A stretch of 64,000 nt of DNA, from positions 9,060,718-9,124,717 of the forward strand of contig JADWOT020000001.1 of NCBI GenBank assembly GCA_036345935.2. Reading direction: 5' to 3'. Both the position numbers and the translations under genes were made by a program. Position 1 is the stretch's first letter, and each line of letters begins with the position of its first letter. The notes below the pieces were generated by a model. That model had not been told where the DNA came from. It made no database searches and was given only the letters and a program-made list of their open reading frames with translations. The stretch comes from Taenia hydatigena (taxonomy: Eukaryota > Platyhelminthes > Cestoda > Cyclophyllidea > Taeniidae). This document shows positions 25,861 to 39,700 of the stretch, piece after piece.

Positions 25861-28800
25861 GTTTGGTTGCGAGTACGTATCATGTGCCTAAATGCATTGG
25901 CACTGACTTGATGGTGAGCAAGCAAGACGTCGATGGTGGAAGTTATGCAATGAGGTGCCTGCGCTGTCAAAATGTGTGGCTGCATTTTGGTGAATGGATG
26001 TGGAGCGTGATAATATGTTATGTGACATTGAGGTTTGCGAATCCTCTCGTGCAGCCAAAGAAAACGCATGCTGATCATAGAGAGAGATGGGATTTCTGGT
26101 CTTTCTCACTTTACTCTTTTGACCGACTGCCACCTCTCTCCATTCAGTAGCATTGTTAGAAGGTAAATAGCAATAAAAAGCATCTGAGGCAGTGCAGACT
26201 ACTTGTATTGATGGCACCCATTCTAGAAATGCACAGTGACATGACTGTTCCCATGGGAGAAAAGGAGATTAGCATCCTTTTTGCCACGAATGTACGCCAT
26301 CTGGATGCCCAAAAGCGCACCATTATTGCTAAGTTAAAGGACGTGATGAAAACGGCTGCCTGCCTACCTCTTAGTTTGCTTTGATTATGGACTTCGGATT
26401 TAATCAACAGAAACGCTGGCATCGGGCCAGTTATAAGGTCAGTTCTATTGGCCAAAACTGCTAAGCTCATGCGCCGCAGATGGACTAGCCACCAACGGCA
26501 GAACTTCCGGCGGTTATTCGCACACCCATTGGATTGGACGCAGGTGCGAAGCGAAATGTCCTCAATGCCGATGGCTTAGTAATTCCTACAACAAGTTGCT
26601 CAGTTGTGTAATTATTTTTGACAGCATCACATCCAACTTTGACTGCTGACTGCAGCATGGCTTACTAATTGGTACAATCATGGAGAGGGTTGGAGGATTC
26701 CAAATGTTGCATGGCTACTGTGTGGCAGTGTGCTGTAGCCTAGAATCCTGCCGTTCTATCACCCCAGTTAACTCTAAAGTGAATAAAAGCTGCATGACAA
26801 ATGTGCGGTACAATATGGGATCATAAACTTAGGTGGAATTAATTTAGATGAGGGTCAATTTTTTTGTGGCTGTATGGTGGGATAACAACGCAGCGATGCG
26901 ACGTCCAGAGGGCAAGGGCGTTTGAACAATGGAGTTGAGGCCAGATTTGAAGGCTATTTTGGGATTTACACAGCAGTAAGCGAGACATTGATCGTGCGCA
27001 AGGCTTGGCCGAGAGGGACTGCAATGTTATCAGGGTGTTAATCGAAATCGCATCAATCGAAACAGCATTTTGATGAATTTATCACGTTAACAAAACAAAC
27101 ACACGTACCCATTTATAAACACAAATATATATTGGAAATGTCACGTACAAGGGAAATGTGGCTAAAATTTAGGAAATGGTGGCGATACATCTGCATGATT
27201 GCGATCAAATAATATGAACCCAACACACGTGACTTTTACTTAGAGGGCAGATAAGATGCAGATGTCCATCCCATTATAGCAGTCTATGTTAAATGGTGTG
27301 AGCTAATCACACGAAGTGAATCGTCAAATGCAGTATTCAGGATGAATCTAGTGCAGAATTCAGTGAAAACACACAGTCTCACTCCAAAATCTGCAAGCAC
27401 CAGGAGTCAGCGAGCATGATGGAGGAAAAAGTTGCAAAAGGATAAATACGTATAAGAGTAATTAAAAACATGTAACAAAACAAAGAACTAAAAAGAGATT
27501 GAAATCCAAAGAGCAAATTTAAACAGCAGTTGAAAGCTAGAAAAGATGAATTGTCAAATCCAAAAGCAATTGAGAAAAGACGACAATGAATAAGAGGGAA
27601 AAGAAACTGAAATAAATGACAATAATAAAAACTAAAACAAGGCAAAAAATGCATAAAAAGGTTAAAAATGTTCCAGCAGTGGCGTTGGCAGCAGTATCAA
27701 GGGCAGGAGGTGTAGGCTGAGGAGAATGTTGGCGCCTCTTAATTGCAGCAAACAACGTGGCAGCGCAGGGAGCGGCAGAGAGATTGGGAGACAAGTAGCA
27801 AAGTGGAAATCGAGTGAGACGCCTGGAGTGGTGTGGTAGGTAGGTTAGTAGGTGAATGTGTGTGTTGGAGAGGTAGTTAGAGAATGCAAAGTGATGGGCT
27901 GAATGAATGAATGGTGTGGATAGGGGGTGAAGGCGTACAGAAACAGAAGGAAAAGAAAGAGGAGTGAGGCGGGAGAGAGCACGGCGCTTGGCAACAGCAC
28001 TGAGCAATTTCTGTCAGTGTTGATGCCAGCGCCACACCCACTCACCCATTTTTCTTATGGTTTTTATATTTTTATGAGTATTCGTTAATTACTTTTAGCC
28101 CTACATATTTACTGTTACTTACCTTTTACTTTACCTTCCTACCTATTTGCCGCTTTCCTTTGTCTATGTTATGGAACCGCATCCCCACATTGTTCCCTTT
28201 CTCCTCCAAAGTGAGTTTTACGACCTGCCATTGTTTATATACTTTGTTCTACCAATTCTATTGGACCCTCTAAATCCTTTCCCCCTTAAGTCTGTCTTTT
28301 TATTGGTTGACCTCATTGTTTGTCCTTATATCTCACCCCTTGTCTTATCAGATATCGAATTCTACATTGCTATTAGTGTCTGTTTTTATTAGTTTTTTGA
28401 TTACCACAGATTTTCGTTTCTATTCTTGCAGGTTTCTGCAGTAACTGTTATCGTTTGTTCCCCACACCTTCCTGTCCGAATTTCTTTAACTTAAGTATTG
28501 TGGTGGTGGACTTTGTCGCTTTATAGTAGATCGGAATTAACATTACGCTCTCTGTACACCATGACGTCAGTGTTTACATCTCTGGTGACCAGTAATTGTC
28601 GATAGCCATGTCTTCTCACTTTACTTTGTTCCTTTTTATCCCAATCAGGTCCTACAATCTTTTGTTGATCCCTGTGATTAGACAAGGTGTTTGCGAATGC
28701 GCTTTTGCTGAGTAGGCACTGTGACACCACACTGATTGACACCAAGGCATGCACCACTGCTTGTGGTAATGGATGGAACTCTAGTTTATGTTGTGATGCC

Positions 28801-30429
28801 GAGGAACTGTAAAGTCCTCTTGCATGATTATGCTCCTTCATCAAACATGAAAGGAATTTAGTCAGGATTTTTTCGCATTTCTGCTGGATTAAATCGTGTT
28901 TAATATAAACAAACGCACAGTTATCAGAGCATCCGGTGGCCACCGAATACATCATCTTCTGATTTGACCCATCTTTTAAGGCATCACAACATCCTGTATG
29001 GCATTAAATGTTCATTTAACTGGTTTGCTTCCTTCCATTAATTCACATTTAGCATTAGTACCAACTATGTCTAATGAAATAAGTGGCAAAGGAAACCACA
29101 GTCTAAGGAGGTCTATCCAAGAGGCTCAATCGTGGTTTTTGCAGCAGACGATTAACTGATATGGATCCATTCGAAGCACGCCCTCACACCATTCTTCTGG
29201 AGCCACAGCTCAGACGCCAAACACGCCAAATTCTTTCAACAGTTATTTTGTGTCATTTGTTGACACTAACTTTAACCATGTGCTTTTGGACGGCCGCATG
29301 TGGTCCGACGCTCCATTTACTCTTTGCAATCAATTATGAGGCCTTCTAATAGAAGGCGATTGTTGTCTTACATCTATGATACTTAACTTACAGGAGAAAG
29401 GGCTGGAATCATGTGCCATGTCTCGACTTCCTCATAAAGACGTGCATTTCTGTAATGCAAAACGTGTGAATAGATGATGTGATTGGAGGGTAGTTGAAAA
29501 AGCAGTCCGGCTATCACTAAGCCACTAGAGGTACCGCGCCTTCCCTAGCTGCCATGACCCCACCACGCTATGACCATGTGTTAGGCGTTGCGATGGGATA
29601 GAATTGAGCACGTAAACAACAGTGAATAATGCCTTGAATTAGTCAGTTGAATGAGCTAGACCTGGTCACTAAAACCCTTACATAAACGCAGTAAAAATTC
29701 AATGACATGAGCAACAAAACAGAGAGGCGATATCAGATGCAAGCGACCATCGATGGCAATGATATGAGCACCTCAATAGTGCTGCTCCTTAGCAAATCTA
29801 CCAGTCTATGGATTGTCTTGTGAAGCCCAGCACTTGGTAATAAGAAGGTGGTAAACCTGTCTCGAGATTGTTGCAATTTAGGACACAACGATAAGTTTAA
29901 GCAAACCTAGTGAGTTTGTGGTGTTGAATATCAGAGTGCTGCCACAGCTTTTACCTCCTGCCTCATCCTCCGCGAAGTAGTGCGGCACATTATCCAAAAG
30001 GGCAAATATGTTTTACAAAGGCAGGGATTTGACTTTCAGTTAGACCAAAATCAATGTTTCATGTCACCGTGGCGTCTTCACTCGCTCCAAACTCCAGCGC
30101 TGATACTACCAGTTTCACGTTCAAAGGCAATGAAAGCACACCAAAAATGAGGCAAAGACGCAAGTTTATTTTTAGATTTTAGCTGTTTGGTTGAAGAAGA
30201 AGAGTGTTGTTGTTGTGCATACATTGAGAGGTAAAAACACGACTACGACTGCGTGGCCATTTAGGTCAAATATTACGCACTGCAGACCCAAGTTGAACAC
30301 TCAAAAGTCTCCAATCTAGCAGTGGTCACTCGGTCGCAACAGGTGAGGCTTTGGGTCACTGTGCTGGTCACATTCTTCAAAATTGAGACAATTCGCCCAC
30401 CCACCACTGCATCACTGACGATTTTGCGT
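25861..30429. other. No supported gene; contains a purine-rich tract
   Basis: A 57-codon frame near 26208 (plus) contains EKEISILFATNVRHLD and looks protein-like, but it is short and matches nothing I know. The 144-codon minus frame at 28521-28955 has no domain, and its length is expected by chance. No RNA gene was found. Confidence 0.45.
27420..28010 (+). repeat. Purine-rich low-complexity tract
   Basis: The plus strand is strongly enriched in A and G, with runs such as GAAAAGAAAGAGGAG near 27948 and GGAGGAAAAAG near 27420. This bias removes stops from the minus strand and produces the 156-codon frame at 27537-28007. Its hydrophobic tail (FLCIFCLVLVFIIVIYF) is simply the translation of pyrimidine-rich sequence. 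Confidence 0.6.
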
Positions 30430-31520
30430 TCCCGTAAATTCCTGCAAACCTCTCGGTAGACCTTTCTTCAAATTATTGACAGGCCTTCATTGAAATGTTT
30501 TTGTACTTTGATATAGGAGGGAAGCGAGTCATTTCAGGTGTGAAAGAAGATATTTCACAGGGATTTAGATTCGGTATCGGAGTGACGTTAAGCAGATGCA
30601 TTTTGAGAAAGTGACTTTGTTCATTATGAAACCTGCGCCTTTCTTTATGATGTTTGTCTGATCATAATGACACACTCGTATTATCCCTTACACACCGGTG
30701 CCACGATTAACTTCTTATCCCTTCTTCACGTGTGCGGCAACACTGCTTCCAATCTTGCGTGACTGAATATGTCACTAGGAATAGTAGGAGTCCTCCGCCG
30801 ACCCATTCACCCATTTGCGTAGATCCATCAGCACTGTAAGCATTAACTGCCAGACGGTTTGATGTTACTCACTTCGTCTGTTCCATTTATTGCTCACTTT
30901 GTTCGCCAGGACATGCAGAGAATGCTCTACCGCGTCCAGAATGGAGTCGAAACAGCGGCTGGACGATTACGTGCAGAATAGATGGACATCCCCTGCCCCT
31001 AACTGTCATGCCTCCAGCGTGTAGCAGGTCTGGCCTTCGTCGCGAAATTACGTACAGCTGTGAGGCGTTACGACGTCGAGTCAGGCGTCCTAATGGCATA
31101 AATCAAAGCTCCGCATTTAGTCAGCGGCATTAGTATTCTTAGAAAACACTCAGCATTCCCAAGGGTGATTACAATTTCCTCCGCCAATATTTTCGGGCAT
31201 CATTGAGATGTGCAAGAAAATGAAGGCACAATTTGAGCAGGAAGATATGGTGCACTTTATGATGCGGTAGTAGAAATTGTTGATACAATGCTGTCAAAAG
31301 TTTGTATTTTGCAATTTTCACAGCTCATCGGTTGCCCTGTGTAAAACTTTGGTGACGAATTGTAACTGAACGCGACCCACCTCCTGTGGATATGCGACTT
31401 GGCAAACACCACAATCGCATACAATTCGACCATATTTATAAATGCTACATTTTGACAAATGCATTAGGACAAGAGGTAGTCTAAGTGGAGGTACACGTTG
31501 AAGCAGGTGGCAGGCATGAG
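30430..31520 (+). repeat. Direct repeat pair 1, right copy
   Basis: Same-orientation partner of 100-1280, about 30.3 kb away. It shares CATAATGACA with CTCGTATTA, CACCCATT and GTAGATCCATCA, AATTACGTACAGCTGTGA, and the block ending in GGAGGTACACGTTGAAGCAGGTGGCA. Several in-frame stops and indels separate the copies. No gene is supported in it. Confidence 0.75.
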
Positions 31521-32329
31521 CGGTTTGATGGGGAAACTGTTTTAAGTTTCGCATGATCGCAGGCCCACTTCGGATGTTCCGTCATCTATATGGAAGGTCT
31601 TGTACAAATTTAGGATCATAGGGCCACACAGTCATGAATCGCATTAATAATTTAAACCTGTTCCGCAAATTTTTACAACCTGAATTGCTCGTATGTGTGC
31701 TTGGGCGCATGCACACATGTGTGGACGAACTTAATAGTCGGGTTGTGAAGAGCGCTGGGCGCTGAGCGATTTTTTCCGGAAGCTTTACCCTGGTGGAGGG
31801 GTGCTGTCCTTCTTTGTGTGGTCTGAGTATACCGGCAAGTAAGCAGATGACATATGCCACCGCAAATCTAACTAATACAAAAGAAGAAACACACTCTAGC
31901 GGAATAATTTTTCATAGTTCATCCTTACCCATAATTTAGACGTGGCCCTACTTCATTTATGTGAGTAAATTAAGTGGATGGACAATGAGACAAAAAGGAC
32001 CGTGCAGTCACAAGAAGCTAAGTTTGTTGGTACGATACAAGCTGAAGATTAAATGAAGTGGGTTGTTTGGTTCATTGCCCTTCGCATTCCTCTTCATTGC
32101 AGCTATTTCCGTCCTCTTTTTTATTAATTATTTACTGGAATGCCATACTCACATCTTAGATTGCAGCGAAATGCATCGGTTCCAATCTCGCCATTTAACA
32201 GCCTTATTGTGTGACACCTTATCTATTAACTCAACCTTCGTTCAATGGTATCGGGAATGCAAACTCACTTTAGTAGTTAGACTTGTGATCACTTTAGCAT
32301 GCCTAATTCGTGCACACATTTGTATTTAG
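31521..32329. other. No supported gene
   Basis: Spacer between two repeats. Frames of 88-92 codons occur on each strand without recognisable domains. Confidence 0.45.
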
Positions 32330-33010
32330 CTATTTAAACTGGCACATCTTCGCACGTATCACAGAAAATGGATCCCTGGCAATGTTACAGAAACATATTA
32401 CGATTGTCAAATAAATGGCAGCAGTCTTGTGGAAGTTCAGAAGTTCAAGTTGTTTGCATCTGGCGATCGGATGTGCATATAATCAGTTGTAGGCGAAGCC
32501 AGCAACAACACTGAATCCAATGATGGATTATCACCACCAATTTGGTGTGCAATGGGATATTCCTCGTCACATAACCCTAAAGGTGACTAATTATGGAGGT
32601 GCATTAGCTGAAAACAGCCTAAACCTATATGATAACTGTAGTCTCAAAGCATTCAGTAAAAGTGCGCTTCTTCCATTCATCGGCTACGATAACTAACAGG
32701 AAGTATCCTGCATGATGTCGCAAAGCGATTGCTGCGTATAAATGCACGGGTTGAGTGCATCCCTATCTAGACCTCCGAGGTACAATGGAGAATGTCCTAA
32801 AACTTATTTGCTCTGACGTAATTTCCAACGTGTGCGTGCCATTTGCGAGCCTATACGAGAAATAGACTGGACCAAGAAAAGATGCATAAAATTGTTGCAC
32901 TGTTACCTTGTCTTTGGTTTCATTGCGCACATACATGACTGGTAAATGCTTCATTTCTATAACCTATCTTTTCTATTGAAGCAATTCCATCTACTTAGAA
33001 ACAGAAATCG
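32330..33010 (-). repeat. Inverted repeat pair 3, right copy
   Basis: Inverted partner of 25150-25860, about 7 kb apart. On the plus strand it reads HRKWIPGNVTETYYDCQ then VQKFKLFASGDRMCI and a TAA near 32478. On the minus strand, 32763-32954 contains ETKDKVTVQQ, ASFLGPVYF and NGTHTLEIT. Similarity looks about 80-85%. Confidence 0.8.
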
Positions 33011-36000
33011 ATTTCCGTTGGTAAAAATGAATCACGCGGGTTGTTCAAACCGTGAATCAATGGTCATATGCATTGAATTCTCAATCCTGTGAGTAACGAG
33101 TAAATAAAAGGTAGGAATTTTGATACACACGAGCGTATCTCAACCACAGTAAACGTCCGTGTGAGATTAAGCTAATGGGTAGCTAGTGCGTTGCAGTGCT
33201 TGCACACAGGACTAAACTAGGTCGCCGCGTTCCAAAATATTAAGCAATCCGCCTAGATGGTAAATACTCATGAGAAGAAAGGTTAGCGATTTTGGTTGTG
33301 GTATTCTACCTCGAGAAGACATTTCTAAGGCAGTCAAACAAGCTCACCGGGAGACTTACAACATCTCAACTCTTATGACTTAAGCACATGCATCTGTACA
33401 TCAGCATGTACTTCTGAACCTGCGCATGCCTAAATGTGTCTCCATCACTTGGTCCACCGGCACGCGCAGCCTAGAGTGACCATTAGCGAACTCCAAGTAA
33501 AGCTTACAGGGATGAGGCAACCTATAGTACATTTGAATAGGTCACTACGAAAGTAATAAATTGCATGATGATAGTGGGCACACTAATTGATCGACTTGCT
33601 TGTGACCTAGATTAAATTGTTTAAAATCACCCCAAAAGGGCAAAGCAATTTGAGGACTAAGGAGATTGAAGAGTTATATAATAAAAGCTGCTCATGTCGA
33701 TGGGGGACTATTCATGACGCCACGTCAACTCGTAGTTAAACAAAGGTAAAATAAGTAATAGCTTGACAGATTTTTTACCTGGAATATTGCATTTGTGGAA
33801 AATACAAGTTTTAATCTGTAATAGTCTGCGTAGGTGAAGTATTTGGTTATTTACGGGAGTTACGAGGCGACACACCTAAGGACAACTACCATTGGAATCA
33901 AACTGGGCTGCGTTGATTTAAAGCCGTCGAAGTAGATCCACAAGTAGTGGTGATTGTAGGAGTTGATCTGAGTTGATCTGCTGTTCGTTGTGATTGCAGA
34001 GGTTGGTGCTGATCCCCTATTTGTGACATCTGCGCCTTCACCTTCTGGCCATAATGAGATGATGCATTTTTTATCACCCTTAATGTTTGCATAAATGCTC
34101 AACTATAAACTCTGCATTAAGGACTTTCGAATTACCTTGCTTGTTGCATTAATTGAAATTGAATCATGCGAAATTTCGGCTTAAATACCGAAGAAGCCCT
34201 GACCAAGGCTTATTTTCATGCATTTTGCTCAAATGCAGAGCAATGGATTTGCATCCTTCTAACTGTGGTATCATTACTATCGCATACCCAAGGTGAGAAC
34301 TGATGTAGCACAGCCCGTCGTGGTATAAGAGTGAAGACACTTTGCCTAGGCTTTACTTGGCTAAAGGCGTAGATGCAACTTGAGAGGCAATAGATGGTTG
34401 CCTGTGCCTTACCGTAAAGATTCCAGAGGATGGTGTAGCCAGTATTGCGACTGTGAGATTGATTTGGCAAATTCCTTCACGTTCGCGCCGTATTAGGGTT
34501 GATCGCAGAAGGCTTCACGTGTCGATAAACACTATCACCCACACAACATGGCATTAAATGCATTAGCCACATCAATGACAATCTAATCGGAATGAATTGG
34601 AAATGTGAGTAAATGTGAAAGGAGCCTAAGGAAAAGAAGCAAAATAAGCATGTAAAAGGCAGATCAGGGGTCAGCTCTAAGGCTTCTTACAGCAGCTTAA
34701 CCACAAAAGAAGGCAAAATGATTTACGCAAAGCCGCGTATCGCATATGGAGGGCATCCAGATACTCTACGCACATTCTGCCTATGTCGGATACCGTTGAG
34801 ATGTGCTAAAGAAAACGCCAGCATTGGTCGTAAAATGAATGCAAGGTTAGCAATTTCTAGAAAAGGAATTCTGCAAAGGTAATACGAGAATGCAAAACTA
34901 ATCAATTTTTAACAAACTTATTGAAAACAAATAGGTATTAATTCGTGTTGCATACAGTAAACTGCCATATTAATTCAAGCATTGTGCCACAAGTTTTTAT
35001 TTGTAATCCAATGCATAGCTGATCTTAAAAGCCATAACATTATCTTCACACCTTCCTACTATTTGTCGACTCAAAGGTACATTTAAAGCAGCACTCGTAT
35101 AGCATAGACCCGTGTCGCTTCGAGCAGCATCCCTGGTACTATCCTTATAGGTAGTCAATAATATGCCATTTACCAGTTCTCCGTCTTCTGTTGGCAAGCT
35201 ACGTCATCTTCACATATCAGTGGTCCAACTTTGTAGGCACTCATAGTGTTATGCGATTAGTATTTGGCTAAGCATGGAGTTGTGCGTTGCAAGCAAGGCG
35301 GTTTGTAGGTGGGATGATTATTGTTACTTGCTCCAGTGCTTTTTCGGATGCTAGTTCTTTGCTTGGTGGGGAAGCATTAGAAGTAAATCTTATTCCATGA
35401 CTTGTGATTATCTTGAACGGCAAAACATCAGCTGATATATGGACAGAAGCCCTTTAGGCAAGTCGAGGACTTCTCAGGCTTACATTCCAGTCTTCTGATT
35501 GCGCCTACTTAGTGAAGAGTCAGTAGTCCGATCACAATGCAATTCGTCATTTTCAGCAGTCGGTTATCTCGTAAATGACCAGATATTGTGCGTGTCTTTG
35601 GAATGCAGTTGCTCCTGCATAGCTCAGTAGCATGAAGGCTTTAAACTTAAGGCCTTAATCGCTATGGACGGATTCGTGTACCCAATATTAACATTCTAAC
35701 TGATTGACGAAACTTTGAGCAACCGCTTAAGAGCCTTGTGTATCCCTGGGTTGTGCGTTAGTATGGTCATGATGAGCTGCATCAGTTTGGTAGATTTTCA
35801 CAAAAGCAAAAATAACGTGACAGAAGAAATCGCATACGACAATTAACATCTGTTCTTTAGTGGAAGTAGTTGGGTACAATTTCGGCAACACCATTTGAGG
35901 CAGAGACAAGTTAATTATTCATGCAACGGTGAAAGAAGCAGTCCAAATCTGGGGATTTCATAATCTCCTACCTCCAGCGAATGCTGTGAAGCACCAAACT

Positions 36001-36440
36001 GTGTTGCTTCATAATATCGCACAAATATTATTCATTGAGAGGTAATACCAGAGAAAATCGGGCATGGCGAACAATTTGCTGGCTCATTCTTCTGTTCGTT
36101 CAGGCAGACGCTTTCTTTTCTAAAAAGGAGAAAGTACCGACTTTGTTTGCACAATGTGCAGAAACGAGTAACATGTTTTGGCCGCTGACATTTCCCTCTT
36201 CTATTTAAACACTGTGTACAAACTGCAATTTTGTATGAGCAGCTTATGTGCATAGAGAACTGTGAAATCGTATTCCAGAGCGCTCCTTTTTAAGTGCATT
36301 CAGCCTTGAATTTGCTTCCCCCGTGCTAGCACTGAGATCGGCGCCTTTCACCAAAGTGCCACTGCCACTCAAACGGTCGACTAACATTGCACATTCACCA
36401 GATATGCTTTTTGTACGAAATCGGCAAGTCAACATTTCTT
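33011..36440. other. No supported gene
   Basis: Short frames only. The minus frame at 34997-35197 (containing DTGLCYTSAALNVPLSRQIV) and the cysteine-rich minus frame at 36032-36253 (CTQC and CTLC pairs) look mildly protein-like. Neither has a clear start, splice context or known family. Confidence 0.4.
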
Positions 36441-36443
36441 ACC

Positions 36444-36716
36444 TTCCGCAAGAATGGTTATATTTCTGCAGTCAGCATCGCTGCAAGGATTTTTTCCCGT
36501 TCCATCAATAAGGCCAAACCCAAGTGCCTCGTTGCTTGACGCGAGCTGAGCGCCTCTGACGGAGGACGACACAGCCATCTCGATATCCACAACCAGGAGA
36601 CAGTTTCGAACACGCACTTTGTGGGAAATGTTTGGTAATAGACCGTGAACGGTGCATTCTGTCTCAAATTTCATATTACAATTCTTCTCCTCCGATCCTG
36701 CGATGTATGCAAACAT
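36444..36716 (-). CDS. Candidate exon of an unidentified minus-strand gene
   Basis: The minus-strand frame contains CTVHGLLPNISHKVRVRNC, LLVVDIEMAVSSSVRGAQL and GFGLIDGTGKNPCSDADC, then ITILAE. It ends at a strong donor-like site (GCGGAAG/GTAAGAA). Composition is balanced and cysteines are regularly spaced, unlike most chance frames nearby. The 5' limit is uncertain: it could start at the ATG at 36716 or at an acceptor-like CATACATCGCAG just inside it. No matching downstream exon could be fixed; the frame at 36244-36435 is possible but lacks a good acceptor. Function unknown. Confidence 0.3.
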
Positions 36717-36719
36717 GAA

Positions 36720-39700
36720 CTCCTCCTAATCAAGGCCACCTGGCCTCCTCTATGACACCGTCACTGCGGAATGACACGCAGCAGTCACGTTGATGCTGGT
36801 TTGGGCAAAAGATATGAAATGTTTAACAGTGAAGCACTCGGTGCCGTTGTATGCACCAGACTTTAAGTGCCCTGAAAGATATTCCAACCACCAACACTGT
36901 ACATGCATTGTGCACTCACCTCTCACTCTTACGAAGCGCTACCCAAAGTCCAATCAGTGCTTGCTGCAGCAGAATGTGATGCAATGACATTAAGTTGCTT
37001 TGAGACAACGGCCGAAGTCCCAGAACACTGCCATTCACAAACCACTATGATAAATGTGCAGTGGACGAAATCACTTTACGTCACCTCTCCTATATATGCG
37101 CGGCGGCTATTGCAGTCCTTCCTTCATCCCTTCCAAACAGTGTTCAGCGTCCAATCGACTGCTTCGATTCACAAATATCTCCAGCCTATGTCCACGAGTG
37201 GAAAAGGCACGTACACCTTCAGTCCAGATGGATTGCATGCTAGTCTCGCGAGGCACTTCAAATGACACCAGTGCACACAGATGACCACAGCATTCTGCGC
37301 GTTAGACCATTTAAATTCACCAGCAGTGAGCAGTAGCAAACAAATTACAAGTAGAATGGGAAAGCGAAGCAAGATATGTCAAACCACAATTGAAGAGGGC
37401 AAAACCAGAACAACATAGGATGGACACATTACCATGAGGATTGATTTGTGCAAAATTTACGCAAGCCACCGCTAACTATGCAGCACACTCTCAGTATGCT
37501 TTAATCCATTTCCATCACCAGCAATGTGAATGCCATATACCACAACGAATTCGCACATTACTCTCGCCTCAATATTCTGCAATCACCTTTGAATACCATC
37601 TGCATCTTCACTCGCCCTACTAAAAATTCTTGTCATTTCCTCTGCCATTTTTAACTGTTAAGTTAGATCTGCATTAGTGTTTGCATGGCTAGTTTAAATT
37701 AATCACACCTACTCTTTTCCCACTTTAACAGGCGCTACGTTGCCCTTTCGCAGTGCATACTGTTAGGAATAAGCGGTTGCAGCATGTAATGTCTTTGCAA
37801 AAGAAACAATGTTAGAGAGGTCCAGTTGTAAGCGACGTTCAAGGCTATAAGCAAAGCCACACTTGTCATACCAAATGAAATGCCGATTCACTGGCTTGGG
37901 TACGTCGGTGCCGTAAAGCAACTCAACCATTTGGCTATGAGTGCTGGGTCATTTGCGATGCATTCTATTCCTTCCACGTGTAAGCTATTCGTCTCAACTC
38001 CACTTCACTCCATTATGTCCTCGTCCACTCTGCATTGTCTAAGTCCCAGATGTCTGACACGCACAACTCGCAAAGATGAAAAGATCCAATTTATCATGCC
38101 ACTCTACTACAATTACACGACTCGACATGTGCCTCTTTGACCTACTAACCTAATTAGTGTTCAGTGTCTAGTCGACTACTCACGCCGATGAAAACACTGT
38201 CTAGGATTATGTTTGTAAACGGCAGTTGTAGACAGCATTTCTTACGATAAACGGAGGCGTACGTATTCAAAGCATCGTGTGCCCTCGCTCTCTGTGGATC
38301 CATTGACTGGTATTTTAAAAAAGCAAATGCTGTAATTGTTTGTAATGCAATGATTGGATTACGATGGCACAAACCCGGTGGACTTGTGGCACGAATGCGT
38401 CTGCAAAGTAGAAGGCGAATAATATGTTCATGTGAATGACCTTTGGCAAGTTTCTCATTGGCCTTATTCAGTTTTAGAACTAATATTTTGAACTAAAACA
38501 TGACACATTGTCCCCAGCTTGCGAGATAGAATAGGAATTATTAAGAGTGAATTTTAACTGAATGGATAAAGCAACAAAATGCTGCATCCAGTAATCTAAC
38601 CAGACGATTCTGCCTTTAAAATTGTATTGGTATTAAGATGCCCCAATTCCCCATTGAATACATGATGATAGCGCTTTCACTAGTACTCGAAGTATGCTGG
38701 CAGGTTAACCGACCTACTGCGTTCAGTTAAATGTCTTTCACTTAGAGGAGAACTGGAAGCTAAAAGAACATGTGCTTCTGCATGATCTTACTGCTTCAAA
38801 GTTTTCAACATTATTTCTCCATAAAGTGCAAATATCTGAGGTGGTGCTTCACGGCTCTCACGACACTTGACTAAGGGTTTGCTGTAGTGGAGCTTTTCGA
38901 AGCAGAAGGGAGTGCCGGTTTGGGTGTGCTTGCATCTGTTGCTGCAAATGTAAAGCCAACGGAATGTCTGCTTACGCATTAGTCATTCCAAAGCCCTTTT
39001 CCATCCACCCTACCAACCATTCCACTCACTTATTAGGATGGAGATTTAGGTGATGCTCACCGTCTGCCAACCAAATGTTGCGGGATCGCTACCCCGGTGG
39101 GCATGGCTTTCAATGCCACGTCAACTCGAGATCGTTTGAGCGGAAACGTAATTTGTGTTGTGCAGTGTTTGGGTTGAGAAGGACACGAATTCCAAATGCG
39201 CACAACAATATATTTAATCTTATTCTTCCCTATCATTGCACATTATTAATAACTTGAAGTCCTCGTCTTAAATTTGAGCTCGTTTCACAGGCTGCAGGCG
39301 AGTGAATGGAATAACCAAATGCTGCTATTTGCGATTGTGTATTTAACGAAGTGTTAGTTTCGGGTTAAATGCACGAGAAATCGCTATCTCATATCAATTA
39401 TCACTGGTTGATGATCAAGAACAAACTAGGAAGAGGGCAAAGTAGCATCTGGCCCGCTTACTTGTCAATTGATTGACAAGGTCAGTTAGGAGATATTCCA
39501 TTCATAACTACAAACAACGAATGTTTTTTTATTTTCTTAAGTCCTCCTTCAATTCCTTTTATTAATTAACCACCTCCTACGAAGTTATTAATGTTACATG
39601 ATTGAATAGATCACCTGGACCAGACTGCGTGAGTTAGCATAGTGGCACAAAGGTTGTTGAAGGAACTCCGTGTGCGTAGGCAGCATCTCCAATTATCAAG

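Noticed and set aside
27537..28007. 156-codon minus frame with a hydrophobic tail as a membrane protein
   Set aside because: It lies in a purine-rich tract whose complement naturally lacks stops and encodes Phe, Leu and Ser. No conserved motif.
28521..28955. 144-codon minus frame as a gene
   Set aside because: A few frames of this length are expected by chance in 64 kb read in six frames. No domain, splice context or second copy supports it.
37169..37372. Minus frame starting MLRFPILLVICLLLLTAG as a secreted protein
   Set aside because: The signal-like start is attractive, but a longer frame runs on the opposite strand, there is no second copy or family, and the frame is only 67 codons.
39461..39480. 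Perfect 9-bp-arm palindrome (CTTGTCAATTGATTGACAAG)
   Set aside because: About one such short palindrome is expected by chance in a window of this size, and nothing nearby gives it a role.
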